A stretch of 64,000 nucleotides of DNA from Oegoconia quadripuncta (GCA_949316235.1 OX438748.1:1615001-1679000), one strand, 5' to 3'; counted from the first letter of the stretch, positions 40,066 to 50,629 are shown. Notes: a model not told the origin generated them from the sequence alone. Translations and numbers: made by a program.

Positions 40066-40970
40066 AGGCTCTGCAATTTAGCAGTGATCGAATTGTCACT
40101 AATGCGTGTTTTCACGCATTTACTTATTCGAATATTCCATATACTTACATTTTTACGTGAAACAGAAAAACTTATTGATTCTATCCTCTGGTCAAGTGTA
40201 TTTATTTCTATTTATAAACAAACGATAAAATATATTTTTTTATGAACAGTAAGATAAATTATAAAATTAAATGTTATCCAAAAAATCTGCGGCTCATCTC
40301 TTGACTGTCAAGTGGATGTTGATAAACAATCAAATTTGAATAGAAATCAATAAGGTCCGGGCTGCGAAAAGTTTCGATTAGTTCCTTTAAGAACTAGGTC
40401 CGATTAAAATAGTTTTTAAGATTTTGGGAGGGAATCTGACAACGGATGTTGGGACATGAATTCATTTTTATTAGGTATATCTTGTATTTATATTTTGTAT
40501 TTCACTAATTTTCGTAAATAATTGCAGACTCTTTCTAATGGTCCGTACGAAGTGTGGAAAGGACTCCACTGACAAGAGCATAGCTCTTAAATAGAAGAGA
40601 GGGAGCATTTATGTAAGTCTTTTGGGCCCGAGCAATTAAGGATTCAATTACTACACCTTTAACATATGTTTTAAGATTCACAAGGCAGTTCCTATTTACA
40701 TGTCTCTCAGACAAAACTAATTTCTTATTTAATTCCAACAGCCTTGCCATTGAGCACGTAGCAGGGGATCTCGAGCACTGAAAAGCTTTAAAGCGCCTCC
40801 TCTTTAGACACTAGCGAGCGACAGCGCTTGAGAGCGAGGCTGAAAACATAATTACGACAGATGTCACTCTTGTTAGCAACGAGGTCGCCTGGTTAAACTG
40901 CGAAATTCAATGGAAAACATAAAAAAGCAACTAACAAGTGCTCGGTTTTTAAAAAGGCAAGGGTTTAGCA
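40066..40970. other. Mostly unrecognised; repeat N at 40540-40605
   Basis: The N block 'GTGGAAAGGACTCCACTGAC', 'AAGAGCATAGCTCTTAAAT' is present. A 71-codon minus-strand frame across it has no recognised motif. Confidence 0.35.
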
Positions 40971-40974
40971 TATC

Positions 40975-41038
40975 TTTTATTTTTATGCACCACGAGTTAG
41001 CACTTGACCGTACGAAGCGTACTGACCCGGAAACTGCA
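40975..41038 (-). mobile_element. SINE-B remnant
   Basis: 'TTTTATGCACCACGAGTTAG', 'CACTTGACC', then 'GAAGCGTACTGACCCGGAAA' is a strongly deleted SINE-B 3' end. Confidence 0.55.
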
Positions 41039-41045
41039 CGACAAC

Positions 41046-41217
41046 TTGACGACCTGTTTGGTATGTAGTGGTTAGCAACTCTGACCACTATACCAAAAGG
41101 TTGCGGGTTCGAATCCCGCTAGGGGCATACGTTTGTGTGATGAATATGGACATGTGTACCCGAGTTTTGGATGTTTTCATTTATAATAAGTATTTATTAA
41201 CAAAAAAAAATGTATTT
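41046..41217 (+). mobile_element. SINE-A 5' half
   Basis: Head ACGACCTGTTTGGTATGTAG, B box GGTTCGAATCCCGCTAGGGG, 'GAATATGGACATGTGTACCC' and A-rich linker; it ends abruptly at 'AATGTATTTACC'. Confidence 0.8.
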
Positions 41218-41221
41218 ACCT

Positions 41222-41332
41222 ACCACCAGCGAAACCGTGTTTCTAGTACTAAGAGCCTCTGAGCTAAGCCTCAGACAGACAGACGGACATGGTGAAACTA
41301 TATAAGCGTTCCTTGTTGAGTGAATCATTTTC
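41222..41332 (-). repeat. Repeat L (copy 2)
   Basis: The minus strand has 'TTTCACCATGTCCGTCTGTC' and 'AGAGGCTCTTAGTACTAGAA', matching copy 1 at 10320-10380. Confidence 0.55.
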
Positions 41333-41499
41333 AAATAGGTTCAGCCGTTTTGGCGCTACAAAGTCACAAACAGACATAACTTGCTGATAACGTTCCTGTT
41401 TTTGCACAATAAAAGACAAAATGAACAAAATAATAAATTCTCGAATGTAATTTATTACAGTTAGAATAATATCAACAGATAAATAAGCTAAAAGGCATT

Positions 41500-41808
41500 A
41501 TGCCGAACAGAATCGCAATCAATGCGGGCATCGAGCTGGTCCAAAACTTGGCCCATTATATCCAAATACAACTGATTTATGATATTCGATGGAAGTTCCA
41601 CGAAACTGGAGCAAGTCTATTAAATACACGGACAAAGCAAGTTAGAATACCGCAGTATTACAGAGAAGGAAAGAAACTGCGCAACGTTTTCTACCTACCA
41701 GTGATAACTTATGGTACTGAAGCCTGGATGTCCGTATTATCCACATATATGTGTCTGACTCCAAATGTATGTATAGGTATGCTACCAGAAAGAGGGTGGT
41801 CAAAGTAA
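41500..41808 (+). pseudogene. Possible RT remnant
   Basis: The plus frame contains KKLRNVFYLPVITYGTEAWM, which resembles the 'LPV.TYG.ETW' segment of RTE-type LINE proteins. Flanking parts are not recognisable. Confidence 0.3.
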
Positions 41809-41884
41809 ATACGGCATTCAGTTCACGAAGGTTTCGCTTATATTGTCTGTCGGTGTCTGTCTATGTTATAGGTCGGTAGGTACA

Positions 41885-42268
41885 CTAACTTTAGCTTTTT
41901 CAATAAAGTTCCTGTTGATATACAAAATCTTCCTTTCAATTTTAAAGATAATATAAAACAGAAACTTATTAAGAAAGCATATTATAAAATATCAGATTAT
42001 TTAGATGATAAACAATCATGGACATAACCAGCCCGTTCGCATAACCAGGCTATTCCACAATTAATAATGAAATATTATAATATAAAATAATAATTTTGTA
42101 ATATAAAAACCTTTTTTTAAAAGAGCGAGCTCTCGAGTTTCTTGCTTGTTCTTTTCAGGGGAAAATTGCCTTTTCAACAAGCAATAGCTTTAAAAATGTA
42201 AAATCTGACTATTTTAAGTGTACTCTGTGTACCTACAAAATAAAGTATTTTTTGATTTTGATTTTGAC
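41885..42268 (+). mobile_element. LINE-D (subtype D') 3' fragment
   Basis: The frame contains FNKVPVDIQNLPFNFKDNIK and YYKISDYLDDKQSWT followed by a stop. The 3' UTR 'CGAGTTTCTTGCTTGTTC' and a tail with repeated TTTTGA follow. Confidence 0.8.
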
Positions 42269-42429
42269 TTATATAGGCTAATATGAAATAGCGCGGTGCG
42301 CGTGCGATCTATGGGGCGAGCGGAGGACGACTATCAAAGAGTAATATAATAACGACTATCGAACGTCGTTCAGGCCCGACATGCGAGGCATTCGGAGTAG
42401 GTATGTACCCCTACATGGTCATTCAAAAT

Positions 42430-42592
42430 GGACCTAATATGAAAGCTCAAGGTCACCCAACGAGTTACGGCGGGCGATTCTCAGCGATTCACTAAGAGAT
42501 CGAATCGGAAATGAAAAAACCGTAGAAGAACGAAACTGTCAACTTAGCCCAGCGGATTAGTAAGTTAAAGTAGCAGCGAGCAGAGCACATAC
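42430..42592 (+). pseudogene. RTE-like LINE fragment, degenerate
   Basis: Frame pieces 'KAQGHPTSYGG', then 'EIESEMKK' and 'NLAQRISKLK' followed by 'QRAEHI' align with the RTE-type pattern KVTQRAMERA...RDRIRNE...AQRISKLKWQWAGHI. Stops and shifts are present. Confidence 0.55.
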
Positions 42593-42717
42593 CTCGAAGA
42601 ACTGATATTAAAGTTAAAGTATAGAAATATTAGAGTAGAGACCAAGCACCAGCAAGAGCAGGCATAAGCTGGACAGTAGCTAGGTATATATCTCCAAATG
42701 TTTTTGTAAAGTGAGTT

Positions 42718-43320
42718 GCCTTTTACGACACCCAAGGGAAGAAACTTTTTATGTGCCGAAACCACACCAAAACAACTTTTGGTGCTTTACCAGGCTCAGG
42801 TTCGCTCGTGCATGGATTACTGCTGTCACCTCTGGGATGGTTCCGCGAAGTACCAACTAGCTGCACTCGATTCTGTGGAACGACGTGCCATGAGACTTAT
42901 AGGTGATAGTTCGATCACTGCTAAATTGCAGAGCCTTGAACACCGTCGCAAAGTCGCCTGTCTCTCAGTTTTTTACAGGATACATTTCGGGGAGTGTGCG
43001 TTGGAATTACATAATCTTATTCCACCGTCACCCTTCCATCTTCGGACCACTAGGCGTGGGGAGAGATTCCACCCGTATATAGTTAATATACCGAACATTC
43101 GCACTAAGAAGTTCGATTCTTCATTCATCATCCGAACAGCCAAGGCATGGAACTCCCTTCCGGCGTCAGTCTTTCCTGAATCCTACAACCTTGGGATATT
43201 CAAGAGCAGAGTGAATAGGCATTTACTGAGATCGCGTGCTTCATCTCCGACCACATCGTCACTTTCCATCAGGTGAGATTGTGGTCAAACGCGCATCCAA
43301 TCATAAAAAAAAAAAAAAAA
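42718..43320 (+). mobile_element. LINE-E 3' region with longest open frame
   Basis: The open frame to 43276 is the C-terminus of a Jockey/CR1-group reverse-transcriptase protein: QAQVRSCMDYCCHLWDGSAK, AALDSVERRAMRLIGD, FYRIHFGECALELHNLIPPS, YIVNIPNIRTKKFDSSFIIR, AWNSLPASVFPESYNLGIFK and HLLRSRASSPTTSSLSIR. The 3' end is 'CAGGTGAGATTGTGGTCAAA', 'CGCGCATCCAATCAT' with poly-A. The RT catalytic part is missing. It serves as reference for about ten other LINE-E fragments here. Confidence 0.9.
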
Positions 43321-43355
43321 CCACACAGCGACCCAAATTAGTCTTATTTCAGAAT

Positions 43356-43653
43356 GTTGCTCAAGCGTAGATCTGCGCTTGAGCACTGTTAGAAAGAGAT
43401 GCGCTTTATACAAGTTACATGAAGCTGTCCCTTTTTAACGGTCTTCAAGCGGAGATCTCTGCTTGAGTTTACAATATGTAAGCGTAGATCTGCGCTTGAG
43501 TATAGTTAGAAAGAGATGCGATTTATACAAGTTACATGAAGCTGTCCCTTTTTAACCGACCTCGAGCGGAAATCTCTGCTTGAGTTTACAATATGTAAGC
43601 GTAGATCTGCGCTTGAGTATAGTTAGAAAGAGATGCCGTTATACAAGTTACAT
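43356..43653 (+). repeat. 117-bp tandem repeat with AGATCT palindromes
   Basis: The word CGTAGATCTGCGCTTGAG recurs at 43366, 43483 and 43600, an exact 117-bp period over about 2.5 units. Each unit also carries AAGCGGAGATCTCTGCTTGA. Both words are near-perfect palindromes, and TGCTCAAGCG/CGCTTGAGCA at 43359-43386 gives a 10-bp perfect stem. The array resumes at 43975-44045 after an insertion. Confidence 0.9.
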
Positions 43654-43671
43654 ACCGCACAACCTACCTAC

Positions 43672-43816
43672 CTATTTCAATTGTACTGTCTTTATACCCA
43701 AAGATCGCTTTTAGTGATAAGGTCGCCAAATTGCACATTCCATTCTTACCACTTTTCTGAAACTGTAGTTTCTTTTCTGTTGTGCAATAAAGTGTATTTG
43801 TATTGTATTGTAACAT
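43672..43816 (+). mobile_element. LINE-K 3' end
   Basis: 'AGATCGCTTTTAGTGATAAG', 'GTCGCC', then 'TTGTGCAATAAAGTGTATTT' and TATTG repeats. It is part of the material inserted into the 117-bp array. Confidence 0.7.
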
Positions 43817-43819
43817 AAA

Positions 43820-43972
43820 GCTTTTTTTTTTTTTTTTTTTTTTTATTGAAGAGGTGGGCAAACGAGCAAGAGGCGCACCTGATGGTAAGTGTCACCGCTG
43901 CCCATAACCATCTACGGAAACGGAAGATCCGCAGTGGCGTTGCCGGCCTTTAAGGAAGGAATATGCTCGCCT
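43820..43972 (-). mobile_element. LINE-C 3' end variant
   Basis: A 24-base poly-T, then 'GGTGGGCAAACGAGCAAGAG', 'GCGCACCTGATGGTAAGTG' and 'GCGTTGCCGGCCTTTAAGG', the same order as 3715-3830 with a variant middle. Confidence 0.75.
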
Positions 43973-44049
43973 CTTGAAGCTTAAAGCTGTCCCTTTTGAA
44001 CAGTCCTCAAGCGGAGATCTCTGCTTGAGTTTACAATATGTAATGCTGG

Positions 44050-44454
44050 CCTTAGTCTTTGCTAAGTTTTCTTCGAATTATAGCCCTTCTTCAATTGTTT
44101 TTCCTCCCTTTCCTCAGCTCACAATCTCTCCCACTTTATCACCTTTAGCACAAACAAAGCAAGGTAACCGCACCATAAATTTTACGATCCGTATCGATGG
44201 TTTTACGACTGGCTCAGCCGCGCTGAGTTTTCAACATTACGAGCAACGTGCTAAGGTACCATTTGCATTGATCGCCGTTACATAAAAGCTGGAGTTGCAA
44301 ATGTTTCGGGCATTTGGGATGGAAAGGCACGGGTAAGTGCCTGAGGACTTTAAGAAAGCTGTCGTTCAAGGCTACGACATTAAAGCCCTTAATAAACCGT
44401 TCTCAAGATTGAGATGACCTTAAGTTGACTCTAGAGAATGAGTGGCAATTTAAA
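44050..44454. other. No recognised gene or repeat
   Basis: An open plus-strand frame starts in the repeat at 43974 and runs to 44285, but only its second half is outside repeat sequence and it is not recognisable. Confidence 0.35.
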
Positions 44455-44455
44455 A

Positions 44456-44893
44456 AAAAAAAAAAACAAAACAATAGTTTTTAGTACTTGACCTCAATCA
44501 CACCTGATGTTAATTGAAGATGAGGTCGAAGGTGGAAGCGTACTGACCCGGAAACCCCGCCTTATTTGGGGGACTGGCTATCTTACCTCTGACAACCGGA
44601 ACACAACAATGCTATTAACATTGCTGTTTGGCGGCAGATTTAGATAAGACGGTGGTAGCTAGCCAGGCGGACATTTAAAATGCCCTCCCACCAACCAAAC
44701 CGAGTACTTATACATACCTTCCACTATCGACTTCGTGAACCCTATACTACAAGTTTGTGAACAAAAGATTAAGCAAATATAATTATATGCGTGTCACTCG
44801 CAACCAAGCGACATACTTAATTGGTTTATAGTGGGACCAGCTAAGATTGGCGCCTGGCTAAAAGATAATGGCAAAGCATTTGCGGCACGATAA
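44456..44893 (-). mobile_element. Chimeric SINE-B, copy 1
   Basis: 44465-44710 is the SINE-B body (minus). Instead of the tRNA-like head it continues for about 185 bases with 'CCTTCCACTATCGACTTCGT', 'GTGGGACCAGCTAAGATTGG' and 'GGCAAAGCATTTGCGG'. The same non-SINE segment is fused to the same point of SINE-B at 46788-46950. Confidence 0.75.
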
Positions 44894-44895
44894 TA

Positions 44896-45440
44896 CAGCA
44901 CTTGTTATCTGCAAGATACTGTTGTTTCCTTCCTCGACCGAAACCGCCCAGCAGCCAAGTCAACCGCCAACTACCATTAAAATATTCCTTTAATTTTCAT
45001 TGCAAGTTTTTGCTCAATTACCTACCTCTCTGTTCATATTCACTAAAAGATCGTATCCCTCACGGCATGTAACGATTATATACCTACAGCGGAACAACCG
45101 ACCTCACCTTAACATAATTTAGGAATTCTTGTGTCTGCTTCCTTAGTTTACGTCGCTCCCCGTCTCACGGCGTCTGCGGTAATTGTCGAGACAAATTAAT
45201 ATTAATTTGTCGCGGGTTCCGTAGCACTTATTGCTTTTCTCCTCTTTAGGTATACTTGAGAGTAGTGAGTGTTGCCAGGTTAGGTAGATTCACGATAAGT
45301 AAACGTTAAAGTTTAATTTTGAAATATAGACAAATATTATCTAGCGTGACGTAAACGTTTATCGCTTTCGATTTAAGGCAGTGGTAAAGCCAAGTCGGTG
45401 GTCTACAGGCCCTGTAAACATCATCATGATCATCAAGACT
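44896..45440. other. No recognised gene or repeat
   Basis: Unique-looking sequence. Confidence 0.4.
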
Positions 45441-45446
45441 ATAAAT

Positions 45447-45858
45447 ATTAGGTCCTTACCTACGAAATTGGCGTTTTGTATGAAAAATTTCATTAAGACT
45501 GCTTTCTCCATACAAACATTTTAGATTTTTTTTGGGAACGGCAAATCCAAATTTATCTAAGCTTTGTGTGTATTATCGGATAACCTTAAGTTAAGTATAG
45601 GCAGCGTTAATTTTTAAAAGTAACCGCTTTATAAAAGTTTCAGCGAATCTAAGAAATGATTATGGGAACCACATGAAAAGAGCTCTGTTCAAATTTTTTT
45701 CATTATGTGATTTAGCCCAGAAATTAAAAAATATTTCATGTGAATCCTTGAAATAATATTCCATTTTCCAAATAAAAAAACAAATGTGGATATAGCTTTG
45801 AAAATCGCAGGAATTGGTACATATGATTAACGAAGAAAAAAACTCCAATTTCACCCAA
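45447..45858 (-). mobile_element. MITE-m copy 4
   Basis: Inverted orientation relative to copy 1. The ends TTAGGTCCTTACCTACGAAA and 'CTCCAATTTCACCCAA' have TA on both sides (45445-45446, 45859-45860). Confidence 0.9.
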
Positions 45859-45861
45859 TAT

Positions 45862-46136
45862 TTAAACAGTATAGGAAATCTTTGATTTAAACATTCGCAA
45901 TTGTTAAACTGAAACGTCATGCTGGGTTACCTATCTAATTTCACTAGCTTGTAAAAACCACAAAAACAATCTCGGACTTAGGTACCCTATTTTGAAACCC
46001 TAGGTACGCCACTGCTACAGGGGCGACCAAAAAACACTAAACTGTCATGTGGTCACTAATCTGATACAAATCATATAGATTATAGCTACGGTGATGGTGT
46101 GATAGATGGTGAGAATCCCGTCTTTAGCCGTTTGGC
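45862..46136. other. No recognised gene or repeat
   Basis: Short unique stretch. Confidence 0.3.
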
Positions 46137-46137
<1 letters not shown>

Positions 46138-46172
<35 letters not shown>

Positions 46173-46522
46173 ATTGACTGGATACGCGGTTGACCACAAT
46201 CTCACCTGATGGAAAGTGACGATGTGGTCGGAGATGAAGCACGCGATCTCAGTAAATGCCTATTCACTCTGCTCTTGAAGATCCCAAGGTTGTAGGATTC
46301 AGGAAAGACTGACGCCGGAAGGGAGTTCCATGCCTTGGCTGTTCGGATGATGAATGAAGTGTCGAACTTCTTAGTGCGAATGTTCGGTATATTAACTATA
46401 TACGGGTGGAATCCCTCCCCACGCCTAGTGGTCCGAAGATGGAAGGGTGACGGTGGAATAAGATTATGTAATTCCAACGCACACTCCCCGAAATGTATCC
46501 TGTAAAAAACTGAGAGACAGGC
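46138..46522 (-). mobile_element. LINE-E 3' fragment
   Basis: A 31-base poly-T, then a 91-codon minus-strand frame (ELHNLIPPSPFHLRTTRRGE to SSPTTSSLSIR) nearly identical to that at 42718-43276. It is truncated at 'AACTGAGAGACAGGC', exactly where the chimeric SINE-B is inserted. Confidence 0.9.
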
Positions 46523-46529
46523 AATATCC

Positions 46530-46952
46530 TTAAAATTGATTTTTTTTATGCATAACGGATTGGTACTTGAATCACACCTGACGTTAAGTGAAGATGAGGC
46601 CGATGGTGGAAGCGTACTGACCCGGAAACCCCATCTTATTTGGGGGACTGGCTATCTTATCTCTGACAACCGAAACACAACAATGCTATTAACATTGTTG
46701 GCGGCAGATTTAGATAAGATGGTGGTAGCTAGCCAGGCGGACATTTAAAATGCCCTACCACCAACCAAACCGAGTACTTAAATATACCTTCCACTATCGA
46801 CTTCGTTAACCCTATACTACAAGTCTGTGAACAAAAGATTAAGCAAATATAATTTTATGCATGACACTCGCAACCAAACGACATAATTGGTTTATAGTGG
46901 GACCAGCTAAGCTTGGCGCCTCGCTAAAAGATAATGGCAAAGCATTTGCGGC
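46530..46952 (-). mobile_element. Chimeric SINE-B, copy 2, with TSD
   Basis: It has the full SINE-B 3' tail (poly-T, 'ATGCATAACGGATTGGTAC'), the SINE-B body, and the same ~165-185-base non-SINE 5' segment as copy 1. AATATCC lies at 46523-46529 and 46953-46959, and the match extends to GGCAATATCC. This supports retrotransposition of the chimera as one unit. Confidence 0.75.
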
Positions 46953-46959
46953 AATATCC

Positions 46960-47530
46960 ACAGGCATTGTTCCCGACTCGAGTCCGCTTATCAATAGCGG
47001 GCGTACGGCTTTTCAATCCGGGTTTTAAGCCCCGTTGAGCCGAGTCTTTCAATTGAAGTGAAAAACTTTATTCATAATTATATTTAACTTCTAAAGCTAC
47101 TCTTAGTTCATTTGTTTTTAAAACTTTTAGCCGTAACTTCCAGCTGAGTTGATTGCGTTTTGATAATGTTTTGCTAGAACATCGCCTATGTAATATTGTT
47201 TACTTAATTAACATCTATCGTTAGTTATAACGCTGGTGATTCATATTTTTTGACTCATCAATTCTAAAAACGATGATTGGTTCCTCAATAGTGCGCCCAA
47301 AGTAGGTTTTTTCTCCAAGAGATTTTAGAACAAGGAATAAGAGAGTTTTAAATTTGGAATATGGAACTTGATTAATGTTTCTTACATAGACTTCTTACAT
47401 ACTCCATAGTTCCTTGGCACGATTCTACCAAAGAGATCGAACTAAAATATTGTACAAAAAAGCGCGCGAACGACGAACGGAATTTGTTCACATTTTAACA
47501 TTACATAGTTTGTAAGCTTCTTGTTTTTTT
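46960..47530. other. No recognised gene or repeat
   Basis: Unique-looking sequence. Confidence 0.4.
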
Positions 47531-47534
47531 TTAT

Positions 47535-48085
47535 CCTAGAGGGAGATAAAAAGTAGAGTGTATCACGAGCGACCAATCAGATACAAGTATTACGACGAAT
47601 GACTTGTATTGACTGAGACTGACTTCACTAAACTGCAGAAATAACAGAATTAAGACATGGCTGTACGGTCTTAGATACCTTCTCCAAGAGGAGTGAATTA
47701 AAACGAAAAGAAAAGGAGGCTTTTCGCGGGAACTCAGCGAGTGATGTTGCATTTTTGTTTTTATTTCTTGAAATTTGTACATTCTGAGTTTTGAAACTTA
47801 ATAATCAGTGACGGTGTGCAAGTGAAGGAAAGTGTAAATAAAACTGTGTAGCAACGCTTTCGTATTTCCACAAGAAGCCGCTAAATCTTCCGTAAAGCAT
47901 TCTGTCACTTTACTGAAGAATGACCTGACCGTGACTACACTCTGTATACGCTAAGTTTACGACGAATGACTTATAGTGACGGAGACTAACTTCATTAAAC
48001 AGAAGATATAACAGTAATAAGACATGGCTGTATGGGCTTAGATCCCTTCTCCGAGGGGAGTGAATAAATCGAAAAAAAAAGAAAA
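47535..48085 (-). repeat. 417-bp repeat, left block (partial plus one unit)
   Basis: A partial unit (47555-47712) and a diverged unit (47713-48085) share 'GACATGGCTGTA', 'CCTTCTCC', 'AGAATGAC', 'AAAGCATTCTG' and 'CGGGAACTC' blocks with the right block at 48606-49480. Each unit ends in an A-rich run after 'GAATAAA' or 'GAATTAAA'. Orientation is uncertain. Confidence 0.75.
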
Positions 48086-48428
48086 TGTAATGGTGGTATT
48101 ATTTTCTCATTGCTATTTACCATTCATCGGCATTTTCAATTACCTAGGTATTTAGATTTATGCGTTCCTTTACTTTAAAAGGTATAGGTATACTAGCTAC
48201 GTTTTAAACTTAGGTGAGTGCTGTTTATTCCGGAACGTTCGTGCTTCCCCTAGGGCTTAAGATGCAAGATTTATGTTCTTTATATATTGCAAACTGAGAC
48301 ACATAGCTCGTTGCTAGGGGAAGTGGGTGTTCTAAAAGCAGCCAGGGATAGAATCGTTACTAATCTATATAGAATAAACTAATTTATAACACCACTAAAG
48401 TATTTGCAAAAGGAAAAGGAAGATTCTG
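48086..48428. other. No recognised gene or repeat
   Basis: Short unique stretch between the two 417-bp repeat blocks. Confidence 0.3.
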
Positions 48429-48429
48429 C

Positions 48430-48585
48430 TGAACATTCAAGGCATGGAACTCCCGTCCGGCGTCATTGTTTCCTGAATTCTATAATCTGGGGAACTTCAA
48501 GAGCAAAGTGAATAGGCATACTGAGATCACGTGCTTCTTCGACCGATCGATATATATTAATTCTGTGATTGTGGTCAAACGAATC
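48430..48585 (+). mobile_element. LINE-E fragment, decayed
   Basis: 'CAAGGCATGGAACTCCCGTC', 'CGGCGTCATTGTTTCCTGAA', 'AACTTCAAGAGCAAAGTGAA' and 'TGTGATTGTGGTCAAACG' are in LINE-E order with deletions. Confidence 0.75.
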
Positions 48586-48605
48586 ACCCGCTTACAAGAC
48601 GGCTT

Positions 48606-49480
48606 TCGTAATAGAACGTCACGGACTTTTTGGCCGGATATCGGCGAGTGAAGTTTGAAATGAAGCATTTTTGTTTATAATTCATAGAATTTGTGCATTC
48701 TGACTTTTGAAGCTTAATATTGGCAGAATATTGTGTAGCAAGAGGTAGTGATGGTGTACAAGTGAAGGGAAGTGTAAATTAAAGTGCGTAACGAAGCTTT
48801 CGGGTTCCCACAAAAAGCCTCCAAAATCTATTGTAAAGCATTCTGCCACTTTACTGAATAATGACTTGACCGTGACTAGACTCTATATACGCCAAGTATA
48901 CGACGAATTACTTGTTTTGACTGAGACTGACTTATAAACTGAAGAAATAAGAGAAATAACACATGGCTGTATGAGCTTAGATCCCTTTGCCTTCTCCGAG
49001 AGGAGAGAATAAAACGAAAAAAAAAATAGAACGTCACGTTGCCGGATTCGTCTGCACTCAGGCTTTTTGGCGGGAACTCGGCGAGTGAAGTAGCATTTTT
49101 CTTTATAATTCTTATAATTTGTGCATTCTGACTTTTGAAGCTTAATAATGGCAGAATATTGTGCAGCAAACGTTAGTGATGGTGTACAAGTGAAGAGAAG
49201 TGTAAATTAACGTGCGTAACGGAGCTTTCGGGTTCCCACAAGAAGCCGCCAAAATCTTTTGTAAAGCATTCTGCCACTTTACTGAAGAATGACTTGACCG
49301 TGACTAGACTCTATATACGCCAAGTATACGACGAATTACTTGTTTTGACTTATAAACTGAAGAAATAAGAGAAATAACACATGGCTCTATGGGCTTAGAT
49401 CCCTTTGCCTTCTCCGAGAGGAGAGAATAAAACGAAAAAAAAATAGAACGTCACGTTGCCGGATTCGTCTGCACTCAGAT
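48606..49480. repeat. 417-bp tandem repeat, right block (two units plus start)
   Basis: TAGAACGTCAC starts at 48612, 49027 and 49444, giving periods of 415 and 417. Units are highly similar, each running from 'AGAACGTCACG' through 'GGCGAGTGAAG' and 'CACTTTACTGAA.AATGAC' to 'AGAGAATAAAACGAAAAAAA'. The first unit lacks about 25 bases after the start. Confidence 0.9.
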
Positions 49481-49649
49481 TCATAGGCGTATAGCATGAA
49501 AAGCATACGGATAAATAGGTAGGTACGATGCGGGCGACATGCATGCGGAACAGACTCGCATGCGAGCACGAACTTTCTTAGACTTCCCAAGGACCAAGAA
49601 GAGCTTTGATGTGTGTTTTGTTATATGATACGCGGGCCCTAAGTTGTGT

Positions 49650-49985
49650 TATTTTTTTTTTATGCACGACCGATTCGTACTTGACCTCAATCACACCTGA
49701 TGTTAAGTGAAGATTAGGTCGAAGGTGGAAGCGTACTGACCCGTAAACCCCAATACATTTGGAGGACTGGCTATCTTATCTCTGACAACCGGAACACAAC
49801 AATGCTCTTAACATTGCTGCTTGGCTGCAGATTTAGATAAGATGGGGGTAGCTAGCTAGGCGGACATTTAAAATGCCTTACCACCAACCAAACCGAGTAC
49901 TTAAACATGTACCCCGCTGGGGATCGGACCCACGACCTCCGAATCGTAAACCCAATGTAGTTTACAGTTAGCCACGGAGGTGGTC
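49650..49985 (-). mobile_element. SINE-B, full length
   Basis: T-run, tail, body, 'GTACCCCGCTGGGGATCGGA', 'CCCACGACCTCCGAATCGTA', and head 'GTTAGCCACGGAGGTGGT' are all in order. Confidence 0.9.
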
Positions 49986-49989
49986 AAAA

Positions 49990-50380
49990 CGTGTTACCAC
50001 GGGTAAAATGTCTATTTCTTTTTAAAATGTTTTCAAAACATAGCTCATAAAGCCATAAACCTTTCTGTTTATGTATCTACAAGTGCTGCCATAGCGAAAT
50101 TTCCAGTCTTTTCCACGATATTAAGTCGTACATTATTTACGTCCCCTTCCTTTCCTAGGAACGTAGATAATGTAAACATAGTCTACGTAAGTGGCCCTCG
50201 TTGTTTGTAGAGCGAGTGTTTGTATAAGAGATATTAGAGCTTATTTCAGTTCAAAAAGAAGGCTTCATCTAAAACCTAACTATATACGAGTTACTTTGTG
50301 TTCTCGTTGGAAAACTGAGATTTAAACATGATATTAAGTGAGTCTTTTTCGTTTAATAGATATATGTATGAAAATGGAGT
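49990..50380. other. No recognised gene or repeat
   Basis: AT-rich; no recognisable frame. Confidence 0.35.
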
Positions 50381-50384
50381 TGTT

Positions 50385-50572
50385 ATGGTATACTGAATTA
50401 CACTACCCCGAAACACGTTTGACGGAAGATCGTTTGATCGTATTGCGAGTACATTGCGGAGTTTGTTCATCATTAAAATTTTTAATTAAAACCAACTCCG
50501 CAATGTACTCGGAATTCGATGAACCGTTCTTCGGTCAAACGTGTTTCGGAGTAGTGTAATTCGGTATACCAT
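50385..50572. mobile_element. Palindromic MITE
   Basis: The arms of about 77 bases (ATGGTATACTGAATTACACT inward, and its imperfect reverse complement) are separated by a ~30-base AT-rich loop. Differences are scattered substitutions. The central arms contain ACTCCGCAATGTACTCG. No transposase frame and no flanking duplication beyond TA-type sequence. Confidence 0.8.
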
Positions 50573-50629
50573 ACCACAGAATAATTAATAGTACTATGAC
50601 CATACGTAGGTCAAAAAAATATTGCCTCA

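Noticed and set aside
43356..43653. CRISPR-like regular repeats
   Set aside because: The 117-bp period has no spacer/repeat division, and the organism is evidently an insect; this is a tandem repeat of a dispersed element.
43974..44285. 103-codon frame beginning MKLKAVPFEQSSSG
   Set aside because: The start lies in the 117-bp repeat unit, and the remainder has no recognised domain or coding support.
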